Notes under the pieces: generated by a model | The model's database searches: none | Told to the model about the DNA's origin: nothing | What the model saw: only the letters and a program-made list of their open reading frames with translations | Source: a bacterium | Lineage (GTDB): Bacteria; Planctomycetota; UBA1135; GCA-002686595 | Reading direction: 5' to 3' | DNA length: 45,003 nt | NCBI GenBank assembly: GCA_024226735.1 | Contig: JAAELL010000075.1 | Location: forward strand, 1-45,003 | Part shown: positions 1 through 7,840 of the stretch, piece after piece | Layout: every line of letters starts with the position of its first letter | Position numbering within the stretch: the first letter of the stretch is position 1 | Program-made: the position numbers and the translations under genes

Positions 1-21
1 CCGAACTTTCGACTCACACCA

Positions 22-104
22 CTAGTGTGCCGGATCTGAAGTTCGTGGGCACCAGAGCGCGAGATCGTTTCTGGTGTCCATGAACTTCGGATCCGGCACA
101 CTAG
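22..104. repeat. 35-bp inverted repeat forming a long hairpin
   Basis: Positions 22-56 pair with 70-104 over 35 consecutive base pairs around a loop of about 13 nt. Both ends carry CTAG. The only three departures from perfect complementarity (37/89, 45/81, 49/77) are G-T pairs, so a plus-strand RNA would be fully paired through G-U wobbles. The element ends 7 nt before the ATG of the sulfatase at 112 and occupies its expected ribosome-binding region. There is no T tract, so it does not look like an intrinsic terminator. I saw no second copy in the window. A palindromic or MITE-like repeat, or an RNA control hairpin, are both possible. Confidence 0.85.
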
Positions 105-111
105 GGCTCCG

Positions 112-1458
112 ATGCGCTACCTCCTCGCCCTTGCCTGCGCGGCAGCCGCCTGCCGGACCACGCCCACCGCGAATCCCGAGAACAGGCCGAACGTCGTGAT
201 CGTCTTCACCGACGATCAGGGCTACGGCGACCTGTCGAGCTTCGGACACCCGACGATCCACACGCCGCACGTCGATGCGCTTGCGGCGAACGGGATGAAG
301 CTGACGCAGTTCTACGTCGCCTCTCCAGTTTGCTCGCCATCCCGGGCGGCGCTCTTGACGGGCTGCTACCCCAAGCGCGTCGGCATGCACGAGCACGTCA
401 TCTTCCCCGACTACGACTACGGGTTGCACACGGACGAAGGAACCATCGCGGACATGCTGCGCGACGCCGGGTACGCGACGGGATGCTTCGGCAAATGGCA
501 CCTCGGCCACCGGCCGGGTCTGCTGCCGACCGATCAGGGGTTCGACACGTTCTACGGCGTGCCGTACTCGAACGACATGGCGCAGATCCACCGCAAGCCG
601 AACAGCAAGTACAGCTACCGGTTGCCGCTGATGCGCGACTGCGAGGTGATCGAATGGGAGCCGGACCAACGGCTCTTGACCAAGCGCTACACCGAAGAGG
701 CCGTCGCGTTCATCGACGAGCATGCGGACGAGCCGTTCTTCGTGTACCTACCTCACTCGATGCCCCACATCCCGCTCTACGCGTCGGACGCGTTCCACGG
801 CGGGAGCCCGCGCGGGCTGTACGGGGACGTGATCGAGGAGATCGACTGGAGCGTCGGCCAGATCACTGGCGCACTCGCTCGCAACGGCGTGCTCGAGAAC
901 ACGCTCGTGATCTTCACGAGCGACAACGGCCCCTGGCTGCAGTTCAAGCGGAACGGCGGCTCGGCCGGCCTCTTGCGCGGCGGCAAGGGCACCAATTGGG
1001 AGGGGGGGCAGCGTGTGCCGTGCGTCGCGCACTGGCCCGCGGGCATCCCGGGCGGTCACGTCTGCCGCGAGCTCGTCACGGCGATGGACGTCCTTCCGAC
1101 CGTTGCCGCGCTGACCGGCGCACGCCCGGCCGAGCGCAAGCTCGACGGCCACGACGTCAGCGCGCTCCTGTTCGCCGAAGACGGCGCCGAATCGCCGACC
1201 GACGACTTCTTGTACTACACGTCCAAGGGCAAGCTCGCGGGCATCCGGAGCGGGCCGTGGAAGCTGCTCCTCGAGAAGTCGGAGCTGTACCACGTCGAGC
1301 ACGACGTCAGTGAGAAGTGGAACGTCGCCGACCAACACATCGAGCTCGTCGAGGAGCTGCGTGCCCGCGCAAGAGAGCGCGACGCGGCCATCGAAGCCAC
1401 GTCGCGTCCCGTGCGCACCGTGACCGAGATCGTGTTCGATCCGGTGAAGCCGGATTAG
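112..1458 (+). CDS. Sulfatase, probable lipoprotein
   Basis: Family S1-type sulfatase of 448 aa. The N-terminus is a short hydrophobic stretch ending in a cysteine at about residue 14 (AAAC), which fits a lipoprotein signal, so the enzyme probably acts outside the cytoplasm on sulfated carbohydrates. Visible signatures are the metal-binding FTDDQ near residues 32-36 and the sulfatase motif C74-S-P-S-R78, whose cysteine is the one normally converted to formylglycine. GKWHLG follows near residue 125 and TSDNGPW near residue 270. The length is typical for compact planctomycete sulfatases. The ATG lies 7 nt after a long hairpin and has no visible Shine-Dalgarno sequence. The substrate cannot be told from sequence. 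The gene converges with the thioredoxin-like gene that ends at 1515. Confidence 0.93.
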   Translation: MRYLLALACAAAACRTTPTANPENRPNVVIVFTDDQGYGDLSSFGHPTIHTPHVDALAANGMKLTQFYVASPVCSPSRAALLTGCYPKRVGMHEHVIFPDYDYGLHTDEGTIADMLRDAGYATGCFGKWHLGHRPGLLPTDQGFDTFYGVPYSNDMAQIHRKPNSKYSYRLPLMRDCEVIEWEPDQRLLTKRYTEEAVAFIDEHADEPFFVYLPHSMPHIPLYASDAFHGGSPRGLYGDVIEEIDWSVGQITGALARNGVLENTLVIFTSDNGPWLQFKRNGGSAGLLRGGKGTNWEGGQRVPCVAHWPAGIPGGHVCRELVTAMDVLPTVAALTGARPAERKLDGHDVSALLFAEDGAESPTDDFLYYTSKGKLAGIRSGPWKLLLEKSELYHVEHDVSEKWNVADQHIELVEELRARARERDAAIEATSRPVRTVTEIVFDPVKPD

Positions 1459-1467
1459 GAGCCTGGC

Positions 1468-1487
1468 GCCACGGCTGACGCCGTGGC
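1468..1487. terminator. Hairpin between convergent genes
   Basis: A perfect 8-bp stem, GCCACGGC and GCCGTGGC, with a TGAC loop lies 9 nt after the sulfatase stop and 28 nt beyond the stop of the convergent gene. There is no strong T tract on either side. It is best read as a bidirectional terminator or a transcript-end hairpin. Confidence 0.5.
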
Positions 1488-1514
1488 AGCGAGTCGAGTT
1501 GTTCTCTGGCGACT

Positions 1515-2456
1515 CTACAGAGCCTCTGCCTCCGCGAGGAGCGCAGTCACGATCTGGTCCATCTCTTCGTTGCGCTTGTTGCGTTCCCGAATGATGCCCT
1601 TGCCGTCGATGAAATAGATCGTCGGCCAGCCCATCACGTCCCACTCGAGGGAGAGCGGACCGCCCCTGCCCTCGGGCCCGTTCCAGAAACTGCGCCACGT
1701 GATGTTCTCGGCCTCGACGCGTCCGCGCAGTTTCTCGAGGTCCTTGTCGCTGTTGACTCCGATCAGTGCGAAGGGCTTGTCGGCGAGTTTTTTGACGAGC
1801 GACCGCTCGTGGGGGTACATGGCCCGGCAGGGGGGTCACCAATCGCCCCAGAAGTCGACGACGACGATCTTGTCGCGGTAGTCGCTCAGCTTGAACTCGA
1901 CGCCGTCGAGGTCCGTGCCGGCGATGTCCGGCGCGACCATGCCGACCTGCAGGCGGGTCAGCTTGAAGACGGAGCGCTCGCTCGCAACGCGGATGTCTTC
2001 GCTCTTTGCGTGCCGTGCCAACGTCACGGCGCCGAGAAGCGTCTGGGCGAAGACCGTGTCGTCGACACGGTTGTACTTGAGATGCTTCACGGCCTTGCGC
2101 GAGCGCTGGTACAGCTGGCGCTCGCTCGCGACCGCTTCAGCGCGCGTCTTGGCGATCGCCTCGATCGCGGACACGGCTGCACCGTGCGCCTTCAGGTTGC
2201 GCGGCGCGTTCTGCAGGACCCACCCGAGGTACGGCAGAGCTTTGTCATCGTCGTGCTTGCCTGCCGCTTCGAGGAACTGGGCGTGAAAGGGACTCTCGTC
2301 GGGCAAGAGCGGTGCGACGACCGCCTCCTCCCCGCGGTACTCGGCGACCGATTGCTCGAAGCCAGCGACGAGCCGCGTGTACTCGTCCTCAGGCTCGGCC
2401 GCGGCGGTGCCGGCCGCTAGCGAGAGGGTGGCGGCCAAGAAAAGTGTTCTGTGCAT
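1515..2456 (-). CDS. TlpA-like thioredoxin-fold selenoprotein (Sec207, UxxC)
   Basis: Secreted or periplasmic thiol-disulfide oxidoreductase read through an in-frame TGA at 1838-1836. Residues 1-20 are a signal peptide. An alpha-helical region of unknown function follows to about residue 165. A redoxin/TlpA domain then runs to the C-terminus (313 aa in total). The sequence VDFWGDW-TGA-PPCRAMYP places the TGA exactly at the first cysteine of the WCxxC active site, giving U207-P-P-C210. The cis-proline loop GWPTIYFID is further down. The frame stays open for 106 codons after the TGA, with all expected thioredoxin features. A SECIS-type hairpin lies at 1795-1810. AAGGAG (2465-2470) sits 8 nt before the ATG. 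Sec in place of the attacking cysteine is known from other thioredoxin-fold selenoproteins. The alternative is a simple Cys-to-stop mutation (TGC or TGT to TGA); the hairpin argues against that. Confidence 0.85.
1795..1810 (-). promoter_or_regulatory. Bacterial SECIS hairpin of the TlpA-like selenoprotein
   Basis: On the minus strand, ACGAGC pairs perfectly with GCTCGT around a GGTC tetraloop. The loop begins 31 nt after the TGA. In the well-known E. coli fdhF element the SelB-binding apical loop also contains GGUC, 18 nt after its UGA. The longer spacing here is within the range I recall for bacterial SECIS elements. The hairpin lies inside codons for HERSLV, so it must satisfy both the protein and the RNA. 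Confidence 0.75.
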
Positions 2457-2502
2457 TTACGACGCTCCTTTAGGGGTCGCGAGCCAGTGAAGCACGCCGG
2501 TG

Positions 2503-2532
2503 TCGAACCGGCAAGCACGCTTGCCGGTTCGA
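2503..2532. repeat. 14-bp perfect inverted repeat upstream of the selenoprotein gene
   Basis: TCGAACCGGCAAGC (2503-2516) and its exact complement (2519-2532) are separated by only two bases. It lies about 45 nt upstream of the start of the minus-strand thioredoxin-like gene. It could be an operator, the base of a cruciform, or the terminator of a lost gene. There is no T tract. Confidence 0.6.
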
Positions 2533-2556
2533 ACGTTTCGTTATCCTCCGGCGTAA

Positions 2557-3114
2557 ATGAACGTTCCCGCGAGCCCCTTCCAATCCTGCACCAACCCCGA
2601 GACGCCGCTCGTCGCCGCGGACTCGCCGTCGACGGTGACGACGCTGGTGACGCGCGGCGCGGACATGGCGGTCCGCGACCGCCAATGGTCGCGCGACGCA
2701 CACGGTTAGGCGGCGGATACGAGGAGTTGTCGCGATACCTCGAGTCCAAGGGAGCCATGCCTTCCGGCGGTGGCGAGGCGCAGGACGTTCAGCCGCCGTA
2801 TCGACCCTGTTCGCGTTCCTTGACGGGCCAGCCTGTGCGTCCGTGGCAGGAGCGAGACGCGCGCGCGCCGCACGGACTACCGCGCGGGCCCGGATGTGCT
2901 CTTCGATCCACGCTCGACGGTCGTGCTGATCGACGGCGGCACGCGGGTGTCGGCCGAAACGACCCTCCGCGGACGTGAGCTGTTCGAATCGTCGGGATGC
3001 ATCGACTGCCACGTGCCGCCACTGTTCACTTCTCCCGGCACGCGCGCCGTCGGCGCTCGCGACGAGGCCGGGACGGACGAGTTCAACCCTCCGTCGCTGC
3101 GCGGCGTACCTGCG
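2557..3114 (+). pseudogene. Decayed cytochrome c peroxidase/MauG-like gene
   Basis: The best-preserved piece (about 2848-3114) reads LRGRELFESSGCIDCH, then PPLFTSPG and FNPPSLRGV. This is a c-type heme motif, CxxCH, at 2998-3012, with the flanking sequence usual for di-heme peroxidase-like proteins. Upstream, related-looking text is spread over different frames: STVTTLVTRGADMAV at about 2630, ending at a TAG near 2707, then FAFLDGPA and VRPWQER near 2811-2860. Joining them needs at least two frame changes. The 3' end after SLRGV is lost where the convergent ABC/M1 gene ends at 3135. No intact reading frame remains. The family assignment rests mostly on the C-terminal piece. Confidence 0.55.
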
Positions 3115-3134
3115 TACGCTCTGACAATACGGAG

Positions 3135-6100
3135 TCAGAGTTCCTTCTCCGCGCGGCTCCTTCCGCGTTGGAGTACGAGCGCGTCGGGGTCGATGACGAG
3201 CCGCTCCGGGCGGAATCCGCACGGGATGACGACCTCGCCCGACTCGCCGGCTCCTAGGACGAGCTCGACCCGAGCCTCCTGGTAGGCGCCTTCCGCCGCC
3301 GCATCCTCCGCGGCGTGGACGACGGGGTCCTCTTCGTCGACAAAGCGCTCGCCGCTCGTGGCCGCCACCTGAACGGGCATTCTCCCCGTTCCCGCGTTCT
3401 CGATGCGCGCGCGCACGAGCCATCCTCCCTCCGACGGTTCGGTCGCAACCGACAGAATTCGATACTCGGGAAGGATGACGTCGAAGAGCCACTGCTCGAC
3501 GAACGCGTCGTAGGCCTCCTCGTCCGGCGCGAAGGGCCGCATGTGCGCGACGTAGTCCTGCAAGACCGCGTGATCGCGGTCCTCGGCGAAGTGCCCGATG
3601 AAGGCGCGTAGTCCCGACAGTGCGTTCTCGCGGCCCATGGCGTTCAGGTGCATCCAGAACACCCAGCCGCCCTTGTCGTACAAGACCGTGTTGTCGCCGG
3701 CGCGCGTTCCGTCCAACTTCACCAGCGCACGCTCGGAGTCGACGTGGCGCGAGTCGTTGTAGCGGTCCTCGATCTGCTTGCAGAACGCGATCCGCGCGCG
3801 GATGCCCTTGACCTCTTCGAACAAGAGCGTCGTCGAGAAGTGAGCCATGCCCTCGGAGAGGACGTTGCCGCCGGGTCCATCGCCGGGGTGCAGGAGGTTC
3901 CCCCACCACTGGTGCGCCGCCTCGTGCGCCGTGACGAGGAACGCCGCGTTCGAACGCGAGTCGCTCTTGGTCAGGAACCCGATCGACTCGGAGAACGTGA
4001 TGTCGGTCGGGAATCCCTGCGCGTAGCCCGCGAGCGACGGGAACTCGGAGAGCTTCAGCTCGTTCCACGGGTAGGGGTAGAACCAATCGGAGTAGTGCAC
4101 GCGCGCCGCGTCGAGCGCCCCGATCATCTCGTCGATGTTGTGCACGTGCTCGGGGTGGTAGTAGATCGCCGTCCCCTCCCCCCGGCGCACGTCCCACTTC
4201 CCGCCGACGACGTTGAAGAACCGCACCGGGTGCTCGGTCTCCCACACGACCGTCTTCTTGTCCCCCTCCTCCGACTCCTCGACGAGCGTGCCGACCGAGT
4301 TCATCGTATACGCCCGCGGCGCGGTGATGCGCATGCGCACGTCGTACGGCTGACTCGTGCCAAACACTGATCGCGTGACTCCAACGTAGAAGTCGTCGGA
4401 GTATTCCTTCGCGTCGTACCCGTTGTCCTCGTCGACGCCGCGGCCCTCCAGGAACCCGATCACGGGCGCGAAGACCGGCTGGAAGCTCGTCAGCACGACC
4501 CCAGAGGGGACGATGAACTGGCCCGCCCCGCCGCCCTTCTTGGTCATCCCGTCGGGGAAGCTCGCCTCGAACTGAAAGCCGACCTCGATCGTGCCGCCAG
4601 CTGCCAGGGGTGCATCCGGTCTGAAGACGAAGAGTCCTTCGCGATCCTCGGGCTCGGCCGCCTCGCCGTTCACGGTCCACGACAGATCGCGCCAGTGCAG
4701 TCCCGAGGTCAACGCGAATGCGTCGAGCGCGTCGTCGTGCAAGTTCTGCAGCTCGAACGCTCCGTCGACCTTCATCCAGCGCAGCTCCGGTTCGAGCTCG
4801 AGCTCGATGTCCACCCGCGCCAGATCGGGTTGCGGAACCTCCTTCCAGGTCGCGAAGTTCTTGCGCCAGTAGTCCTTCGCACGCCTCTCGTATTGCTCGC
4901 CCTGGAAACCCGCGTCCACGCCAGCGTGCAGAAGGAAGGCCATCGCGAGCGGGACGGCAGCGATCGGCAGCAGATGCGCACCATGCCTCAGCAGCGTGCG
5001 CGGCTGGAGGCGCAGCAGCACGTGCGTCGGATCGAAGCTGCGCCGTGGAAACACGCGTACGGCGACGGCGACGAAGAAGATGGCGGCGCCGACGGCCAGA
5101 ACGCGGCTGTAGATCAACGCCGTGCGGTTCAATTCAAACACGCCCATGTCGCTCCACTGCACCGTGTTGTAGAGCGGCCAGTTGCCGACCCACGTGATCT
5201 CGCCGACGATCAGCTTGTACACGGTGTAGACGAGCGCCGCGAGGGCGACTCCGTACGCCGTGTAGCGGCTGCGGGTGAACGCGTAGACGGCGGACACGAA
5301 GGCCGACCACAAGAACAACGTCGGCAGGAGCAGGAGGCCCCAAACGAGCAGGAAGGGCATCACGTCGAAGCGGACTCGCCCCTGGATCGCGAGGACCACT
5401 GCCATCGCCGCGAGAGCGGCGGCGAGCATGACGATCGCGACAAGACTGTTCGCAAGGGCCTTGCCGAAGATGATCGCGGCCGTCCGCACCGGAGTCGCAT
5501 AGTAGATCGACGCCAACTGCGTGCTCGCCTCGCGGCGCAAGGACTCGACGACGTAGAACATCATCAAGAGGCACGTGAGTGTCGTGATCACTCCCAACGA
5601 TCGCACCGCCATCGTCCCGGGAGTGTTCAACAGCGGTGTGTCGAACGCGCCGACGGCCAGCATGCTGTTGCCCGTGACCTGGATGACGATGATCGGAACG
5701 AAGATGTAGAGACCCGGCTGGCTACGCAGCTCGCGCAGCTCGACGCGCGCGACCTCGACGAGACCGCGCAGGAATCCCGGGCGTCGCGTGCGCATGCCCA
5801 GCGACGCGAGCGGAACGCACGGCGGATCCGTGCGCGGCTTGGCTTTCCGTCCCACGACGCGAGCGAGCCGCGGCCCGCGCGCACTCGAGCGCCGGACCGA
5901 ACGCGCGAAGTGGCGTGCGGTGAGAAAGACCGAGCCGAGGCCGATCGCGGAGAACAAGAGGCGACTGACCACGAATCCAGCGTCGAGGCCGATCGGCTGG
6001 GAGTTGTAGAAGTCGACGCCCATGTCGACCTTCATCCACGTCTCGTCCAGCCACCGGAAGCCGGACGGGTCGACGAGCATCAAGATCCGGTTGATGCGCG

Positions 6101-6740
6101 GGTCCAGCCAGCTCGGAGACCAGTTCCACAGGAAGAAGGCACAGACGATGAACAGGAGCACCGGTACGACGAAGACGAGGATCGGCTTGCGCGTCCACTC
6201 GCCGATCAAGAAGGTCGTTCCGGCGACGAAGAGGATCGTCGGCAAGCCGAAGAAGAGCGCCGGCTTGAGATAAGCCGCGGCCGCGAAGGGACCGATGAAC
6301 TCGGCCGAGTCCGCGTCGGATAGAAGGTGGTTGAAGAACATCGCGCCCGCGACATGGAGCGCCAGAATGACGAGGAAACTGGCAAGGCACGCCGCGTACT
6401 TGCCCCAGACGTACTGGCGCGGTGTGAGTGACGTCGCGTGCAGGACTTGGCTGACCTTCAGCTCCTCGTCGCGGATGATCGCCATTCCGGCACTGACCGC
6501 GATGAAGAAGCCATAGAAGAGCAGCACGACCATCGACATCAGTTGCGCGTTGGCGAACTCGGACGTCAGGAAGGACTTGGTGCCCCCGACGCTCGAGTCA
6601 CCCGATGCGATCCGAACGTTGCCACCCGAGAGCCCCCACACGATGAAGCCGAGGATCAGGATCCAGATCCAGAACAGCGGCCGCCCGAAGTTGTGCGCCA
6701 GATCCAGCCGGCAGACCGCGCGAAAGCGTCCGGTCATCAC
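3135..6740 (-). CDS. ABC-2 type permease fused to M1 family peptidase domain
   Basis: A 1201-aa membrane protein. Residues 1-290 form a first ABC-2 permease unit with about six hydrophobic helices, including one starting at about residue 21 (FWIWILILGFIVWG). Residues 330-570 form a second, related unit. After a last helix at about residues 590-610, a large extracytoplasmic part has the fold signatures of M1 metallopeptidases: HEAAHQWWG at about 939-947 with the second zinc ligand E963 in NVLSEGMA. The C-terminus (about 1100-1200) looks like a beta-rich accessory domain. The gene overlaps its ATPase partner (start 7657) by 4 nt, so the two are translated together and form one transporter. Permease/M1 fusions of this type are a known family. 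Whether the peptidase is active and what is exported are unknown. HExxH is intact, so activity is plausible. Confidence 0.92.
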   Translation of the reverse strand: MMTGRFRAVCRLDLAHNFGRPLFWIWILILGFIVWGLSGGNVRIASGDSSVGGTKSFLTSEFANAQLMSMVVLLFYGFFIAVSAGMAIIRDEELKVSQVLHATSLTPRQYVWGKYAACLASFLVILALHVAGAMFFNHLLSDADSAEFIGPFAAAAYLKPALFFGLPTILFVAGTTFLIGEWTRKPILVFVVPVLLFIVCAFFLWNWSPSWLDPRINRILMLVDPSGFRWLDETWMKVDMGVDFYNSQPIGLDAGFVVSRLLFSAIGLGSVFLTARHFARSVRRSSARGPRLARVVGRKAKPRTDPPCVPLASLGMRTRRPGFLRGLVEVARVELRELRSQPGLYIFVPIIVIQVTGNSMLAVGAFDTPLLNTPGTMAVRSLGVITTLTCLLMMFYVVESLRREASTQLASIYYATPVRTAAIIFGKALANSLVAIVMLAAALAAMAVVLAIQGRVRFDVMPFLLVWGLLLLPTLFLWSAFVSAVYAFTRSRYTAYGVALAALVYTVYKLIVGEITWVGNWPLYNTVQWSDMGVFELNRTALIYSRVLAVGAAIFFVAVAVRVFPRRSFDPTHVLLRLQPRTLLRHGAHLLPIAAVPLAMAFLLHAGVDAGFQGEQYERRAKDYWRKNFATWKEVPQPDLARVDIELELEPELRWMKVDGAFELQNLHDDALDAFALTSGLHWRDLSWTVNGEAAEPEDREGLFVFRPDAPLAAGGTIEVGFQFEASFPDGMTKKGGGAGQFIVPSGVVLTSFQPVFAPVIGFLEGRGVDEDNGYDAKEYSDDFYVGVTRSVFGTSQPYDVRMRITAPRAYTMNSVGTLVEESEEGDKKTVVWETEHPVRFFNVVGGKWDVRRGEGTAIYYHPEHVHNIDEMIGALDAARVHYSDWFYPYPWNELKLSEFPSLAGYAQGFPTDITFSESIGFLTKSDSRSNAAFLVTAHEAAHQWWGNLLHPGDGPGGNVLSEGMAHFSTTLLFEEVKGIRARIAFCKQIEDRYNDSRHVDSERALVKLDGTRAGDNTVLYDKGGWVFWMHLNAMGRENALSGLRAFIGHFAEDRDHAVLQDYVAHMRPFAPDEEAYDAFVEQWLFDVILPEYRILSVATEPSEGGWLVRARIENAGTGRMPVQVAATSGERFVDEEDPVVHAAEDAAAEGAYQEARVELVLGAGESGEVVIPCGFRPERLVIDPDALVLQRGRSRAEKEL

Positions 6741-7657
6741 GCGCTACCTCCGGCCGCGACGGCGTGCGGGGCCGCCCCCGGGAGATCCGCATTGGTCTTC
6801 ATCATCACCAGGTACGCGTCCTCGAGCGTTGCGTCCGTCGGCTCGAACCCCGCGTGGTCGGCTCCAGCCGGCTGGTAGATGCGCACACGGTGCTGGCCCT
6901 CGAACAACAGCGACTGGATCACCGTGTGCTCGGCGTGCACGCGATCGAGCTCGGACTCGTCGACGGTCCCCTCGAAGACCGCCCCCGCGATCGCGGCTCG
7001 GGCCTTGGCCGGCGTCGTGCGCGCGACGAGTCTCCCGTCCTTGATCACCGCGAACGCGGGACACAGGACCGCCACGTCCTCGACGATGTGCGTCGACAAG
7101 AGGACGATGCGGTCCTCGGCGAGCTCGGCCAGGATGTGGTAGAAGCGTAGCCGCTCTTCGGGATCGAGCCCGGCCGTCGGCTCGTCGACGATCAGGATCC
7201 GCGGGTCGCCGGCGATCGCTTGGGCGATTCCCAGCCGTTGGCGCATGCCGCCGGAGTACTCCTTGACCTTGCGCCGCGATGCTTCGGCGAGATTGACGCG
7301 TTCGAGCAGGGTGGCGCTGAGCCTGCGCAGACCTCCGGGGGCGCGGACGCCTTTGAGTCGCAGCAGGTGCTTGAGCATCGCGCGGCCGCTCAGGTGCGGG
7401 TAGAAGCCGAAGTCCTGGGGCAAGTAGCCGAGCCTCTCCCAGACTCGCTCCGGCTCGGCGAGAATGTCCTCGCCGTCGAGCGTCACGGCGCCCGACGTCG
7501 GCTCGAGCAGGCCGGCGATCACCTTCATCAGCGTCGACTTGCCGGCGCCGTTCGGGCCGAGCAGGCCGAACATTCCGTTCGACACATCGAGATCGATGCC
7601 CTGGAGAGCAGTGACGGGGCCCGGGTAGATCTTGACCAGGTCGCGAATCGAAAGCAT
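6737..7657 (-). CDS. ABC transporter ATP-binding protein
   Basis: The 306-aa nucleotide-binding subunit for the permease/M1 fusion encoded immediately downstream. It has Walker A GPNGAGKST at 34-42, a Q-loop at Q81, the ABC signature YSGGMRQ at 134-140, Walker B ILIVDEP at 154-160 followed by TAGLD, and a switch histidine in LLSTHI. About 80 C-terminal residues follow the ATPase core. The start at 7657 (MLSIRDL) is preferred because AGGAGG (plus-strand CCTCCT at 7666-7671) lies 8 nt upstream. A start at 7726 would add an arginine-rich leader that does not match the family. Confidence 0.93.
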   Translation of the reverse strand: MLSIRDLVKIYPGPVTALQGIDLDVSNGMFGLLGPNGAGKSTLMKVIAGLLEPTSGAVTLDGEDILAEPERVWERLGYLPQDFGFYPHLSGRAMLKHLLRLKGVRAPGGLRRLSATLLERVNLAEASRRKVKEYSGGMRQRLGIAQAIAGDPRILIVDEPTAGLDPEERLRFYHILAELAEDRIVLLSTHIVEDVAVLCPAFAVIKDGRLVARTTPAKARAAIAGAVFEGTVDESELDRVHAEHTVIQSLLFEGQHRVRIYQPAGADHAGFEPTDATLEDAYLVMMKTNADLPGAAPHAVAAGGSA

Positions 7658-7747
7658 GCGTGGAGCCTCCTGCGCACGTCGGCGCTTGCGCCGAAGCGAT
7701 GCGGCGGTTTTTGGGTGTGTGTCCACCTGCGTACGACGCGCCAGAAT

Positions 7748-7777
7748 GTTCCATCGAAAATGGTGTCCCGCTGGAAC
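7748..7777. promoter_or_regulatory. Possible operator upstream of the ABC genes
   Basis: GTTCCA (7748-7753) and its complement TGGAAC (7772-7777) flank 18 nt in the 183-nt gap between the ABC ATPase start and the TagF-like fragment. The site is about 90 nt upstream of the ATPase start. No regulator is encoded nearby, and short repeats like this arise by chance. Confidence 0.2.
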
Positions 7778-7840
7778 AGCGTCCCTCCAAGGGAGAGCGC
7801 GCGCGGACCGTCTACCCGCGGGCGGCCACGGGCCGGCTCG

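Noticed and set aside
22..104. Intrinsic terminator of an upstream gene
   Set aside because: The stem is far longer than a terminator, there is no T tract on either strand, and the hairpin abuts the next start codon.
1515..2456. Two separate genes split by a stop codon (or a plain nonsense mutation)
   Set aside because: The stop falls exactly on the first active-site cysteine, the frame continues intact for 106 codons, and a GGUC-loop hairpin follows. Selenocysteine explains all three.
2515..2535. GGTTCGAAC resembling a tRNA T-arm
   Set aside because: It is one arm of the 14-bp palindrome. No acceptor stem, D-arm or anticodon arm can be placed around it.
2470..4680. 736-codon minus-strand frame overlapping the ABC/M1 gene
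   Set aside because: It is an out-of-frame shadow of the permease/M1 gene, extremely arginine-rich, and has no recognisable motif.
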